DNA from: a virus
DNA: 64,000 nucleotides
Reading direction: 5' to 3' (one strand)
Virus record (IMG/VR): IMGVR_UViG_3300027370_000003
Location: 1-64,000 of that record
The translations under genes and the position numbers were made by a program. Positions 32,019-40,370 of this stretch are shown here, in pieces; position 1 is the first letter of the stretch; every line of letters starts with the position of its first letter. Below the pieces are notes generated by a model. That model was given only the letters and a program-made list of their open reading frames with translations, was not told where the DNA came from and searched no databases.

Positions 32019-32276
32019 ATGATGAAGGCCGTCGAATCTCTGAGCAGGTTGCCATTCGGGACCGCCAGAGAAATTCTCAATCAGCTTGAAGCGGACGGCT
32101 TTACCATTGTCCCGAAAGAGCCGACCGATGCGCAGGTCATCAATGCTCTTGATTGGGCGCTGGAATGGATGCGCCAGCACAAGGTCGATGGACTGTCGCC
32201 GTTCAAAGATTATCCGCCGGTTGGCGAAACTACCAAGGGTATGTACCGCGCAATGATCCTAGCGGCTAATCAGTAG
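32019..32276 (+). CDS. Hypothetical protein (85 aa)
   Basis: ATG 32019 after GCAGGGAGATTG. LNQLEADGFTIVPKEPTDAQ is a pattern common in small phage proteins, followed by a Trp-rich helix. Unknown. Confidence 0.65.
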   Translation: MMKAVESLSRLPFGTAREILNQLEADGFTIVPKEPTDAQVINALDWALEWMRQHKVDGLSPFKDYPPVGETTKGMYRAMILAANQ

Positions 32277-32285
32277 AGAACAGCT

Positions 32286-32546
32286 ATGGGCATCAACCAA
32301 TTAGACTCTCCCCTCCTTGTCACGACGCCGCTCGGCGAAGCGGTCTGTCATTTCGTCTATGATGGAGGCGACGAGACCTATTGGGGCTGTTTCCAAAAAC
32401 AAACCTGCGAGCTTTGGTGGTGGCGCGGTCAATTTATACGCTACGCTGTCCATCTTTCGGAAGGATTTTGTAAGCAGAGCCCGATCAAGGAAGAACCGGA
32501 CATGGGGTCCGCGCTGGCCCCACATCGCGAACGATACGCGCGATGA
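32286..32546 (+). CDS. Hypothetical protein (86 aa)
   Basis: VTTPLGEAVCHFVYDGGDET, then YWGCFQKQTCELWWWRGQFI; beta-rich with three Cys. A compact fold, unknown role. Confidence 0.6.
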   Translation: MGINQLDSPLLVTTPLGEAVCHFVYDGGDETYWGCFQKQTCELWWWRGQFIRYAVHLSEGFCKQSPIKEEPDMGSALAPHRERYAR

Positions 32547-32569
32547 CATCACAAATGCAGGGAACTGAA

Positions 32570-32803
32570 ATGAGCGACTGGCAATCTAAAGAGACAATGC
32601 CGAAAGAGGGTCGGTTCTTGGCCACGCTTCGCGTCTATAGCAACAGCACAAAGAAATTCAGTCATTGGGACACACATGTTCTCTATCTCGATGAGTTCGG
32701 CGATCTTGAAGATGACCAGGGCTGGGAACTCAGCGATTACGAGTATTGGTGCCCAATTCCGCCTTACCCGCCAGAAGAACCTGTCGTCTCAAACGACGGT
32801 TAA
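32570..32803 (+). CDS. DUF551-like small phage protein
   Basis: 77 residues from ATG 32570. WQSKETMPKEGRFLATL at the start and YEYWCPIPPYPPEEP at the end match the DUF551 pattern (W......P, then W.P.P..P). Function unknown. Confidence 0.7.
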   Translation: MSDWQSKETMPKEGRFLATLRVYSNSTKKFSHWDTHVLYLDEFGDLEDDQGWELSDYEYWCPIPPYPPEEPVVSNDG

Positions 32804-32826
32804 ACCCCCAACAGCATGGGACTGAA

Positions 32827-33039
32827 ATGAACCCAACCGAACGCGCTGCGGCCGACATCATGGAAATTCTAAATGGCCTCCAATCGCCGCGCCACGCAGC
32901 GGCCGCCATCGCGATAGTGCGTGCCAACCTGTTCGTCGGCGGTGGTGCCACAGATGCAGCGGACGTTGCCAATATGATGAACGATGACGATAGAGCCGCC
33001 GTTGAAATATGGGAAGCAATCGCGCAACGTGGGCACTGA
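32827..33039 (+). CDS. Small helical protein (70 aa)
   Basis: MNPTERAAADIMEILNGLQS, Ala-rich helices, acidic centre (MMNDDDRAAVE). Unknown. Confidence 0.6.
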   Translation: MNPTERAAADIMEILNGLQSPRHAAAAIAIVRANLFVGGGATDAADVANMMNDDDRAAVEIWEAIAQRGH

Positions 33040-33041
33040 CG

Positions 33042-33209
33042 ATGACTGAGCAGGAGAAAGTTGTTGATCTGGAAGCTTGGAGGAATCGGTACATCGCCAA
33101 TTGGATACAAAGTGTGTTCAATCAACTTCCAGCCGCCGCGATCAAACGCCTGATGCGTGAGGCTAAGAAAATGGATGCTGACGCCGAGATAGTCGGGAGC
33201 AACAAATGA
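33042..33209 (+). CDS. Small helical protein (55 aa)
   Basis: MTEQEKVVDLEAWRNRYIAN, then AAAIKRLMREAKKMDADAE. Ends in ATGA. Confidence 0.55.
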   Translation: MTEQEKVVDLEAWRNRYIANWIQSVFNQLPAAAIKRLMREAKKMDADAEIVGSNK

Positions 33210-33409
33210 CCGATGACGTTGAGCGGCCCCTTGCCTATGTCCCCATTCGCGGCCCTGGCGTAGATCGCCTTGAGCGCCGCAAGGAGCGCGGCAGTCTCAA
33301 AGAAATCACAGAAAGAGAACTGCGGGCTTCGGTAGAGCGTTCCATAGGCCGCATTACCAAAGCGATCAAACAACTCGTCACCGCCTTTAATTCGCGCACT
33401 GATCCCTGA
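33206..33409 (+). CDS. Small basic helical protein (67 aa)
   Basis: MTDDVERPLAYVPIRGPGVD, then a charged helix (ERRKERGSLKEITEREL). Unknown. Confidence 0.55.
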   Translation: MTDDVERPLAYVPIRGPGVDRLERRKERGSLKEITERELRASVERSIGRITKAIKQLVTAFNSRTDP

Positions 33410-33425
33410 ACAGCAGGCAAAACAT

Positions 33426-33899
33426 ATGCGAGACATGCCCTACATCGACGCGCTGATAGCTGCCTTCTGTACATCATGCGATGAGTCGAGCGCGGCCGAT
33501 CAAGCCATTCTGTTTGATGCCAGCCTTGAAAAATCAGGATGGGCGATTGTTCGTACTACGGAGATCGCCAGCCTGCGGGCCGCGCTAGAAATGATCGCCG
33601 GCCGGCGACAGTGTCTCGACAATCTCATGAGTAATGTAACCATTGCGGAAACTGCGTTAGATGCTAATGAGCAGAATGTCGGGAAAGACATGAGCATCAT
33701 TACAATCGACCCGGCCAGTCTATCGGAAAAGTCGGTAGCAGAAATCGACGCCGAACTTTCGGTTCTCTATAATTACGCCGCCATGGCGCTTGGGTTGCGC
33801 GCACTGCGGGCTAAGTCCACTGACGGCTACCCGCCAATGCCGGTTGATTTGTCGCCGCGAGTTGAGGTGGTGTTCCAGCCGACCAAACACGACAGTTAA
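33426..33899 (+). CDS. Hypothetical protein (157 aa)
   Basis: Preceded by GAACAGCAGGC. First half FDASLEKSGWAIVRTTEIAS, helical centre, second half IDAELSVLYNYAAMALGL with a Pro-rich end. No recognised domain. Confidence 0.65.
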   Translation: MRDMPYIDALIAAFCTSCDESSAADQAILFDASLEKSGWAIVRTTEIASLRAALEMIAGRRQCLDNLMSNVTIAETALDANEQNVGKDMSIITIDPASLSEKSVAEIDAELSVLYNYAAMALGLRALRAKSTDGYPPMPVDLSPRVEVVFQPTKHDS

Positions 33900-33920
33900 G
33901 CGATTACTCGGGAGAATCTG

Positions 33921-34223
33921 ATGCCGTTCTGCAAAGACTGTGACGAGCACTATCTCACCACGCACACGTGTCCTCCGCTTTGGGAGGCGCGAATTTACGA
34001 CAAAAAATATCCGAATGACTGGACAGAGGTTCACGGTATTGATCCCGAGCGCGCCGCTGCAAGATTTGCGGAATGCTACGACCGGAACGGCGATTACGAC
34101 ATCATCAGGCGCGGTGGCGATGAGATCGAGGTTCGGAAGCCGGGAGAAGATAAGATCGTCCTGGTCAACGTATCCGCTGAAACCGTGCCGCACTACTACG
34201 GCCACATTCAAGCGGCGCGCTAA
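33921..34223 (+). CDS. Hypothetical protein with zinc knuckle (100 aa)
   Basis: CKDCDEHYLTTHTCPP at the N-terminus could bind zinc; then WTEVHGIDPERAAARFAECY and a beta-rich end. Unknown. Confidence 0.65.
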   Translation: MPFCKDCDEHYLTTHTCPPLWEARIYDKKYPNDWTEVHGIDPERAAARFAECYDRNGDYDIIRRGGDEIEVRKPGEDKIVLVNVSAETVPHYYGHIQAAR

Positions 34224-34244
34224 TGGCCAACAAGCAGGGAAATC

Positions 34245-34433
34245 ATGAAAACATTCGCAGGAATTGCACTAGGCTTCGCGCTTATGCCGGCAACTCTTGG
34301 GCTGATTGGCACTTTTGCTTGGACAGGTATTCACTTTGAACTGTCCAGAACTGATACCGTGCTGGGCGCCGCTCTAGGCATCGTAACGCTGATTATAGCT
34401 GCGGCTGTTGGATTCAAGTATTTGGCCAGTTAA
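34245..34433 (+). CDS. Small membrane protein (62 aa)
   Basis: Two hydrophobic helices (FAGIALGFALMPATLGLIGT; AALGIVTLIIAAAVGFKYLA). Last gene of the rightward early operon before the terminator; CAGGGAAATC precedes the ATG. Confidence 0.65.
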   Translation: MKTFAGIALGFALMPATLGLIGTFAWTGIHFELSRTDTVLGAALGIVTLIIAAAVGFKYLAS

Positions 34434-34523
34434 CAAGAGATCAGCCTCTTGCCTCCCGCCCAGGTTCCGCCTAAAAGCCCGGGTAGCGGCGTAGCGCAGT
34501 GATGCGTGAGTCCCTTTTCCCCG

Positions 34524-34558
34524 AGGCGGTCCGGATTAAAACCCCGGGCCGCCTTTCC
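34524..34558 (+). terminator. Intrinsic terminator between early and late regions
   Basis: 11-bp stem AGGCGGTCCGG/CCGGGCCGCCT (one wobble), 9-base loop, then TTTCCCTTTT. Confidence 0.8.
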
Positions 34559-34562
34559 CTTT

Positions 34563-34679
34563 TCAGCCCATCAGGACCGAGATCGTCACCGCCCAGACCG
34601 CGACCGTCGCCAGAAACGCCGCCAGAGCGACGAACTCCTCCGGCCCGAGCAATATCCAGATCAGCCTCAATTTATGCAT
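34563..34679 (-). CDS. Very small membrane protein (38 aa), minus strand
   Basis: MHKLRLIWILLGPEEFVALA then AFLATVAVWAVTISVLMG. GGAGGGTTCG precedes the ATG at 34679. It ends 4 bp from the terminator above. Two hydrophobic stretches around a short acidic turn. Unknown. Confidence 0.6.
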   Translation of the reverse strand: MHKLRLIWILLGPEEFVALAAFLATVAVWAVTISVLMG

Positions 34680-34785
34680 CGAACCCTCCGTTTATGCACG
34701 AGCAACCATAGGGCCGAAGGGTTAAGGCTTTCCTAATTCGGAGCCTCTCGCCAAACCTATCCGAACCTATATGCTCGGAGACGCT

Positions 34786-35433
34786 ATGAATGAGACCCTA
34801 AAACCACCGCCAGAGCCCCCAGGACGGCCCGCAGAGGCCCCGCCTGTTGCGCCAAAACTGACCAAGGCAGGTCTACCGCGGAAAAAAACGGGCCCACCCA
34901 AGGGCGTCCGGCCGGGCGGCAAACAGAAGGGATCGAAGAACAAGGCTACGCTCGCGCGCGAAAAAAAGGCGCGCGAGGAGTTGGAACGGCTCAAGGCCCA
35001 GGAAGCGGCCGCGCAAGCAGCGATAACTGCGGAGGTTGAGAAGGCGACTGGGAAGCCTCCGGTGTCGGGCAAGGACGTGCTCATCCAGCTCGTGAGCGTT
35101 TACATGGGGCTGACGGCGTTTTACCAGCCGTGGGCGCAGTGGAACATGGTCAACGGGATGCGGACGAACTCGAACCCGAATTACGACGAGGCCATGTTCC
35201 GGCACTACTCAGCGATGGCGAAGGAAACCGCGGCGGTCCTGACGCCGTTCCAACACCCGCGCTATTCGGCGATGGTAGTTGGAGCCTCGGTTGTCACGAA
35301 GGTCGAGATCGACGGCGGCTTCCCATCCGATTTCAGGGCGCCGGTTGGGCTCGGGACCGTGTTACCGGCCCTCACCGTGATTTCGGCAGAGGATGAGGAA
35401 CCGCCGGCGCTGCCAAAGGTCGTGAACGAATGA
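34786..35433 (+). CDS. Small terminase subunit (putative)
   Basis: 215 residues from ATG 34786 (CGGAGA upstream). Basic N-terminal region KKTGPPKGVRPGGKQKGSKN, common in small terminases and in packaging DNA-binding proteins, then a coiled coil and a globular C-terminal part with FRHYSAMAKETAAVLTPFQH. Directly precedes the large subunit. Recognises the packaging site if correct; identification is mainly by position. Confidence 0.7.
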   Translation: MNETLKPPPEPPGRPAEAPPVAPKLTKAGLPRKKTGPPKGVRPGGKQKGSKNKATLAREKKAREELERLKAQEAAAQAAITAEVEKATGKPPVSGKDVLIQLVSVYMGLTAFYQPWAQWNMVNGMRTNSNPNYDEAMFRHYSAMAKETAAVLTPFQHPRYSAMVVGASVVTKVEIDGGFPSDFRAPVGLGTVLPALTVISAEDEEPPALPKVVNE

Positions 35434-35501
35434 TGGCGTTCGTGCGAATGCTGGTCGAAGGGTGTCGGCTCCGCTGTGCGCGGCGGAGATGGCGCCGATG
35501 A
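35430..35501 (+). CDS. Coupling micro-ORF between terminase subunits (23 aa)
   Basis: MMAFVRMLVEGCRLRCARRR plus WRR. Starts in an ATGA overlap with the small subunit and ends in an ATGA overlap with the large subunit start at 35498. May serve only to carry ribosomes to the terminase start. Confidence 0.5.
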   Translation: MMAFVRMLVEGCRLRCARRRWRR

Positions 35502-36844
35502 GCGACGTCGGCATGGTGCCGTTCGAGGCGCAGACCGCCCGCGTGACGCTTCCCACGTTCCACCCCGCCCAGGCGAAGCTCCGCTGGCTCATGTCCCAAG
35601 CGCCCTACGTCGTGGCCCGCTGCGGTCGCCGGTGGGGCAAAAACGTGATCGGCGAATCGGTGGCGATCGATGACGCCGCGAAAGGCCGCTACGTCGGGTG
35701 GTTTGCCCCGGAGCGGAACCGACTTTTGGAATCCTACAACGTCATCGTCGAGGCGCTCGACCCGATCAAGAAAAGCTCCGATAAGACGCATGGTATCATT
35801 CGGACGATCACCGGCGGACGGGTCGACTTCTGGTCGCTCGAGGACGAAAACGCCGGCCGCTCCCGAAAGTATCACCGCGTCATCGGCGACGAGATCGCTT
35901 TCACCAAACCCAACACGATCGATATCTGGACCAAGTCGATCAAGCCGACGCTCCTCGACTACGGCGGCCGGGCATTGATGATGTCAAATACGAATGGAAT
36001 CGATAGCACCAACTTTCTCTATGCGCTTTGCCACGACGCCGCCTACGGGTTTGTCCAGTTTCATGCGCCGACCCGATCAAATCCGTTCCTGCCTAGAGAT
36101 GCGATCGAGGCGTTGCAAAGGGACAATCTACCACTGGTTTATCAGCAAGAATTTCTCGCAGAATTTGTCGACTGGTCAGGTTCCGCCTTTTTCTCGCGGG
36201 ATAAGCTGTTGGTGAACGGCGAGCCGATGGACATGCCGATCCGCTGCGAAGCGGTCTATGCGGTCATCGACTCAGCCACGAAGACCGGGAAGACAAACGA
36301 TGGCACTGGCGTGGTGTTTTTCGCCCTGGTCCGCAATCACATCCGGCCGGTCGGCGTAGATGGCCAAGTCGGCCCCGCCTATCGGCTGGTCATCATCGAC
36401 TGGGATCTGGTCCAGATCGAAGGCGCGCTGCTCGAGACTTGGTTGCCGACGGTCTTTCAAATCCTCGGCGATCTTGCGGTAAAATGCCAAGCCAATCGCG
36501 GAAGCCTTGGCGTTTTCATCGAGGACAAGTCCTCGGGCATGATTCTGCTACAGCAGGCGCGACGTCGTGGTTGGCCCGCGTTCCCGATCGAATCGCCGCT
36601 CACAAAGGTGGGCAAAGACGAGCGCTGCATTTCGGTTTCGGGCTATGTGTACAAGGAACTCTGCAAGATAGCGCGCCCGGCCTACGACAAGGTCACAAAT
36701 TACAAGGGGACCGTGCGGAATCATCTTCTCGGCCAGGTCGTCGGTTTTCGGGTCGGGGACAAGGATTCCACACGGGAAGACGATTTGACAGACTGCTTCG
36801 CCTACGGCCTAGCGATTGCCCTTGGAAACGCCGAAGGTTTTTAA
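35498..36844 (+). CDS. terL: Terminase large subunit
   Basis: 448 residues. ATPase: Walker A-like ARCGRRWGKN (~40-49), Walker B RVIGDEIAF (~127-135), SNTNG coupling motif. Nuclease: VIDSATKTGKTNDGT, IEDKSSG, and TREDDLTDCFAYG acidic cluster. It pumps DNA into proheads and cuts concatemers. Start at 35498 is preferred by the ATGA overlap with the micro-ORF and GGAG upstream. Confidence 0.93.
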   Translation: MSDVGMVPFEAQTARVTLPTFHPAQAKLRWLMSQAPYVVARCGRRWGKNVIGESVAIDDAAKGRYVGWFAPERNRLLESYNVIVEALDPIKKSSDKTHGIIRTITGGRVDFWSLEDENAGRSRKYHRVIGDEIAFTKPNTIDIWTKSIKPTLLDYGGRALMMSNTNGIDSTNFLYALCHDAAYGFVQFHAPTRSNPFLPRDAIEALQRDNLPLVYQQEFLAEFVDWSGSAFFSRDKLLVNGEPMDMPIRCEAVYAVIDSATKTGKTNDGTGVVFFALVRNHIRPVGVDGQVGPAYRLVIIDWDLVQIEGALLETWLPTVFQILGDLAVKCQANRGSLGVFIEDKSSGMILLQQARRRGWPAFPIESPLTKVGKDERCISVSGYVYKELCKIARPAYDKVTNYKGTVRNHLLGQVVGFRVGDKDSTREDDLTDCFAYGLAIALGNAEGF

Positions 36845-36872
36845 GTCGGTCGAACCCTGCTATGGTGCATCT

Positions 36873-37016
36873 ATGTGGGCTTCGCTCTTCACGATCTTCT
36901 TCCTCGCCGCGCTGTGGGTCGTGTGGGCGCTGATCTTCTGGGGCAAGGCGCCGAACGTGACGGAGGTCGCTGGGCGGCGGCTCGTCAACCAAGCTCGGCG
37001 CCGGCGGCCGTTCTGA
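36873..37016 (+). CDS. Small membrane protein (47 aa)
   Basis: MWASLFTIFFLAALWVVWAL gives one membrane helix followed by a basic tail (RRLVNQARRRRPF). No good ribosome-binding site. Possible antiholin-like or moron product; weak. Confidence 0.5.
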   Translation: MWASLFTIFFLAALWVVWALIFWGKAPNVTEVAGRRLVNQARRRRPF

Positions 37017-37036
37017 TTCAACAGGGAGATACTGCA

Positions 37037-37243
37037 ATGGACGACAGGGAAATTCGTGTTCGATGTATCGAAGCTGCGGTGAAGATGACGGAATCAGTCA
37101 GGGCGAGCGGCTATACCGCTTTCGATCCGCTCGACAAGGCCAAGCAATTCTATGCCTGGGCCACCGAACCGGCACCGGGCATTATCGATCTTGTAATGGG
37201 CGTGAAGTCGCCCACAGATGCCGCAAAGAGGGGCGCGCAGTGA
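37037..37243 (+). CDS. Small phage protein (68 aa)
   Basis: TTCAACAGGGAGA upstream. REIRVRCIEAAVKM, then AKQFYAWATEP is a pattern common in phage accessory proteins. Ends in GTGA. Confidence 0.7.
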   Translation: MDDREIRVRCIEAAVKMTESVRASGYTAFDPLDKAKQFYAWATEPAPGIIDLVMGVKSPTDAAKRGAQ

Positions 37244-37593
37244 CCGAATCACCAATGAACGGCGCGGCTACCGAGGAGCAAGTTCTCCCCGCACTCCCCG
37301 ACGCAGCCCCGCCGCCCGATCCGAACGCTATAATCGACGCGCAGCTAGGCCCTATCGTCGGCGTCATGGTCCGCGGCATCATGTCCGGCGCTACCGGGAT
37401 TCCGGCGGGGCTCATCCTCAACGCGATCGCCCGGCAGACCGGCAAGATGCTGGCGCTGAGCGTGGTCGGTAATCCGGTCGACCAGGTCGCCAAGGCCCGG
37501 CGGGACTTTGTCGATTCATTCCGCGACGGCCTCGCCAAGGTCTCAATCCTGCAGGCGGGGAACCTGCCGCAGCAGCCACCGCCCCGAGGATAG
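37240..37593 (+). CDS. Hypothetical head-region protein
   Basis: 117 residues from GTG 37240. Acid/Pro-rich start, then hydrophobic VGVMVRGIMSGATGIPAGLI and a helix ending FVDSFRDGLAKV. Between terminase and portal; may be a packaging accessory. Stop is 3 bp before the portal ATG. Confidence 0.65.
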   Translation: MTESPMNGAATEEQVLPALPDAAPPPDPNAIIDAQLGPIVGVMVRGIMSGATGIPAGLILNAIARQTGKMLALSVVGNPVDQVAKARRDFVDSFRDGLAKVSILQAGNLPQQPPPRG

Positions 37594-37596
37594 CGA

Positions 37597-39162
37597 ATGT
37601 TCGGCCAGATCGACCTCAACAGCTCCGGCCTCGGCAACGCGCTGACGGAGATATTGACTTGCCCGGACATCGAACCCGGCGATCAGCCGTCATACGGCAT
37701 TTGTAAAACGCTCTGGCTCTACCACGTCCTCGGAGGAAAACTCGTCGAAGGGCCGATCAAGATAGCCCAATCGCAGCCGCGCGAAATTGCCATTCCTGAT
37801 TCACCGGAAGACGCAGTTCGTGATCAGTTCGTAAAGCAGTGGGAAACCGACCGTTGTGATGAAGTGATCTACAACGTGGTCGCTGTTTCCCGGGCCTATG
37901 GCATTGGGTCGCTGGCGGTCGTCGCGGAAGGCGTGCCTCCCGAAGAACCTATCGAGGGGGCAAAGCTCGCTGACCTGCAGATAGCGTTCTCGGTCTTTGA
38001 CCCGCTGAACACCGCAGGAAGTCTCGTCCTCAATCAGGACCCGGCGTCGATCGACTTCATGAAGGTCACGGCGATAGCGGTGTCGGGCAAGCCGTACCAT
38101 CGCAGCCGCACCGTCACGATAATGAACGAGCGGCCGGTCTATATCGCCTATACGGCGTCGGCCTTCGGTTTCGTCGGTCGTTCCGTCTTCCAGCGGACGC
38201 TGTACCCGCTCAAGTCGTTCATTCAGACGATGATGACCGATGATTTGGTGACCAAGAAGGCGGGCGTCTTCATCCTCAAACTATCGACCGCTGGCGCGAT
38301 CATCGACCAGATCATGCAGGCCTCGGCGGCTTTGAAGCGCGTCTTCATCAAGATTGCCACCATCGGCAACGTGATCTCTATCGGAAAGGACGAGGAGGTC
38401 GAGACGCTGAACATGCAGAACATCGACAAGGCGTTCGGTATGGCGCGGCAGGACATTTTGGAGAACATCGCGACCGGCGCCGACATGCCCGCGATCATCC
38501 TAAAGCAAGAGACGTTCGCGGAGGGCTTCGGCGAAGGGTCGGAAGACGCAAAGATGGTTGCCGGCTACATCGATTCGTTTCGTCGGCACATCCAGCCGGT
38601 CTATTCGTTCATGGACGGCATCACGATGCGCAGGGCCTGGAACAAAGACTTCTACAAGACAATTCAGAGGAAATACCCCGAGGCCTACGGGTCGATGCGC
38701 TACGAGGATGCGTTTTATCAGTGGTCCCAGTCGTTCACGGCGAAATGGCCGAACCTGCTGACCGAGCCCGATTCGGAGAAGGTCAAGACCGACGACGTCA
38801 AGCTGAAGGCGATCATTGCGACGGTCGAGGTTTTCGGCCCGATGCTCGACCCGGAGAACAAGGCGACGCTGATCGGGTGGGCGCAGGACAACATCAACCA
38901 GAACAAGCTGATGTTCCAGGAGCCGATGATTCTCGACTTGGAGGCGCTGAAGAACTACGAACCGCCGGTCCCGGCCGCGGAGCCGAACGAACCGAAGCCG
39001 TTCGCGGCAACCGATTCGGCGACGGCGCGTTCAGTTCGCCGGCGGGTCATGCGCAAGCTCGACGACGCGGAACTCGACGACCTCGTGACGATGATGAGCC
39101 AGAACCCGGCCGGATTGCCCAAGCCGAACGGCCACATTAAGGCCCTGGCGCCGTCGAACTAG
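37597..39162 (+). CDS. Portal protein (DUF1073 family)
   Basis: 521 residues. ICKTLWLYHVLGGKLVEGP and DEVIYNVVAVSRAYGIGSL match the N-terminal DUF1073 region; central helix region QTMMTDDLVTKKAGVFILK, then GADMPAIILKQETFAEGFGE, all typical of these portals. The C-terminal tail (Pro/Ala-rich, then RSVRRRVMRKL) extends the usual core. The ring forms the DNA gate and connects head and tail. Note that databases sometimes label this family Acb1-like; context here is a portal. Confidence 0.88.
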   Translation: MFGQIDLNSSGLGNALTEILTCPDIEPGDQPSYGICKTLWLYHVLGGKLVEGPIKIAQSQPREIAIPDSPEDAVRDQFVKQWETDRCDEVIYNVVAVSRAYGIGSLAVVAEGVPPEEPIEGAKLADLQIAFSVFDPLNTAGSLVLNQDPASIDFMKVTAIAVSGKPYHRSRTVTIMNERPVYIAYTASAFGFVGRSVFQRTLYPLKSFIQTMMTDDLVTKKAGVFILKLSTAGAIIDQIMQASAALKRVFIKIATIGNVISIGKDEEVETLNMQNIDKAFGMARQDILENIATGADMPAIILKQETFAEGFGEGSEDAKMVAGYIDSFRRHIQPVYSFMDGITMRRAWNKDFYKTIQRKYPEAYGSMRYEDAFYQWSQSFTAKWPNLLTEPDSEKVKTDDVKLKAIIATVEVFGPMLDPENKATLIGWAQDNINQNKLMFQEPMILDLEALKNYEPPVPAAEPNEPKPFAATDSATARSVRRRVMRKLDDAELDDLVTMMSQNPAGLPKPNGHIKALAPSN

Positions 39163-39178
39163 ACTTTAGCCATTGAAT

Positions 39179-39190
39179 GGGCTAAAAATC
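39179..39190. promoter_or_regulatory. Copy of the intergenic 12-mer (inverted)
   Basis: GGGCTAAAAATC between portal and next gene; see copies at 18921 and 26146. Confidence 0.35.
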
Positions 39191-39214
39191 CCAGGTCAAC
39201 AGGGGAAGCCAATT

Positions 39215-39529
39215 ATGAGTCACCGATGGGACTGCCCAGACGATTACGAGGCGCGGCAACGGGCACGCCGCGATGCTGAGCGCGACCTGCCGTATAGCGC
39301 CGGTTTTACGCCGCACGGTCCTTTCGACTGTGATGAAGGCAACGAGACCTATCGGCGCGAATATCGCTACGAGTTTGACCGCCTTGAAGAGGAGCGCCGG
39401 ATCGAACAGCGCCAGCAAGAGCGGCGCCGTCATGAGCACGAAGAATCGGAACACTACGAGCAGCAGGCGCTGGAAAGCTACGACCAGATGATGGCCGAGC
39501 AAGAGTTTCTGTCGCGGCAGGAATCGTGA
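39215..39529 (+). CDS. Charged coiled-coil protein
   Basis: 104 residues after GTCAACAGGGGA. Second half is almost only Glu, Arg, Gln and His (LEEERRIEQRQQERRRHEHE). No domain. Confidence 0.65.
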   Translation: MSHRWDCPDDYEARQRARRDAERDLPYSAGFTPHGPFDCDEGNETYRREYRYEFDRLEEERRIEQRQQERRRHEHEESEHYEQQALESYDQMMAEQEFLSRQES

Positions 39530-39711
39530 CCACGCCCGGCAACGGCGAAAGCCGGGACATCGCTCTAAGGGCAGAGCGCGTCCACAAGCTCGCGGTCGAC
39601 GGCTATATCCGACACGAGAAGGGCCAATGGCTCTTGACGCTTAAAGGCTGGGCGGTCCTGTTCGCCGAGGCGGAGGGGCCGATTTATAGGCCGAAAGGGA
39701 AAAGCCCATGA
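39526..39711 (+). CDS. Small winged-helix-like protein (61 aa)
   Basis: From GTG 39526 in a GTGA overlap. RAERVHKLAVDGYIRHEKGQ, then WLLTLKGWAVLFA resembles a short winged helix. Coupled. Confidence 0.6.
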   Translation: MTTPGNGESRDIALRAERVHKLAVDGYIRHEKGQWLLTLKGWAVLFAEAEGPIYRPKGKSP

Positions 39712-39923
39712 CGGACGAATTAGACCGTAAGCGGCTAGCTATTTGGGATGAGATGCGAAGCGCACTCAAGGCGTCGATGGTTATCCTTGAAAATGTTCCG
39801 TGGCCAGATGATCTAGGAGAAATTCGCCCAATTCTCGAAAGACGTCGCGATCAGATAAAAAGCACTTTAGAAAAAGTCGACGCCATTAAAGATTCGAAGG
39901 GGAAGTCGCCATGGCTGTACTGA
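39708..39923 (+). CDS. Small helical protein (71 aa)
   Basis: MTDELDRKRLAIWDEMRSAL; two helices with WPDDLGEI between. Coupled to both neighbours. Confidence 0.6.
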   Translation: MTDELDRKRLAIWDEMRSALKASMVILENVPWPDDLGEIRPILERRRDQIKSTLEKVDAIKDSKGKSPWLY

Positions 39924-40099
39924 AGGCCACAATTTGCGAATGCTGCGGGACGCTTCTCGTTGACGGCGATTGCACTCCTTGCGCGACCGCCGAGAGGGAA
40001 GGCCGTGAATTTGCGGAGCGAACCAATCTGGACGAGCGCATGAAATTGCACGAACGCCTTTGGACGGAAGCTACGACCAAATCTGACCTAGGGGCATGA
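39911..40099 (+). CDS. Small zinc-knuckle protein (62 aa)
   Basis: ICECCGTLLVDGDCTPC at the start may bind zinc; the rest is a charged helix. Overlaps the previous gene by 13 bp. Confidence 0.6.
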   Translation: MAVLKATICECCGTLLVDGDCTPCATAEREGREFAERTNLDERMKLHERLWTEATTKSDLGA

Positions 40100-40100
40100 T

Positions 40101-40370
40101 ATGCTGCGAAGAACCTTTCTCGGAAATATGATCGCATCCGCCGCGGCGGCCGTCGCGGGGTTGCCATGGCCCACGCTCGCCGCTACTGCCGTCGCGGGGA
40201 TTCCGGCGCCGGAAATCGACCCGGAAGATATGCTGCGCTGTGAGGCCTGCGGCGGCGTCGGCTGGGTCAATGGCGGCGGGTACAGATACCCGGATTGTAG
40301 GCATTGCGATGGTTCCGGCGTCATGACCAAAGACCAAGTCAATGCGTATTGGGATCGGAATATTGGATGA
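40101..40370 (+). CDS. Possible Tat-exported Cys-rich protein
   Basis: 89 residues. MLRRTFLGNMIASAAAAVAG is a twin-arginine-type signal peptide (RRTFLG), rare among phage proteins. The mature part has CEACGGVGW and CRHCDGSGV, DnaJ-type zinc repeats. If exported through Tat it would fold with zinc in the cytoplasm first. Unknown role. Confidence 0.65.
   Translation: MLRRTFLGNMIASAAAAVAGLPWPTLAATAVAGIPAPEIDPEDMLRCEACGGVGWVNGGGYRYPDCRHCDGSGVMTKDQVNAYWDRNIG

Noticed and set aside
37597-39162. Anti-CBASS (Acb1) protein
   Set aside because: Database labels for this family mention Acb1, but length, position between terminase and head genes and the portal-type motifs make it a portal.
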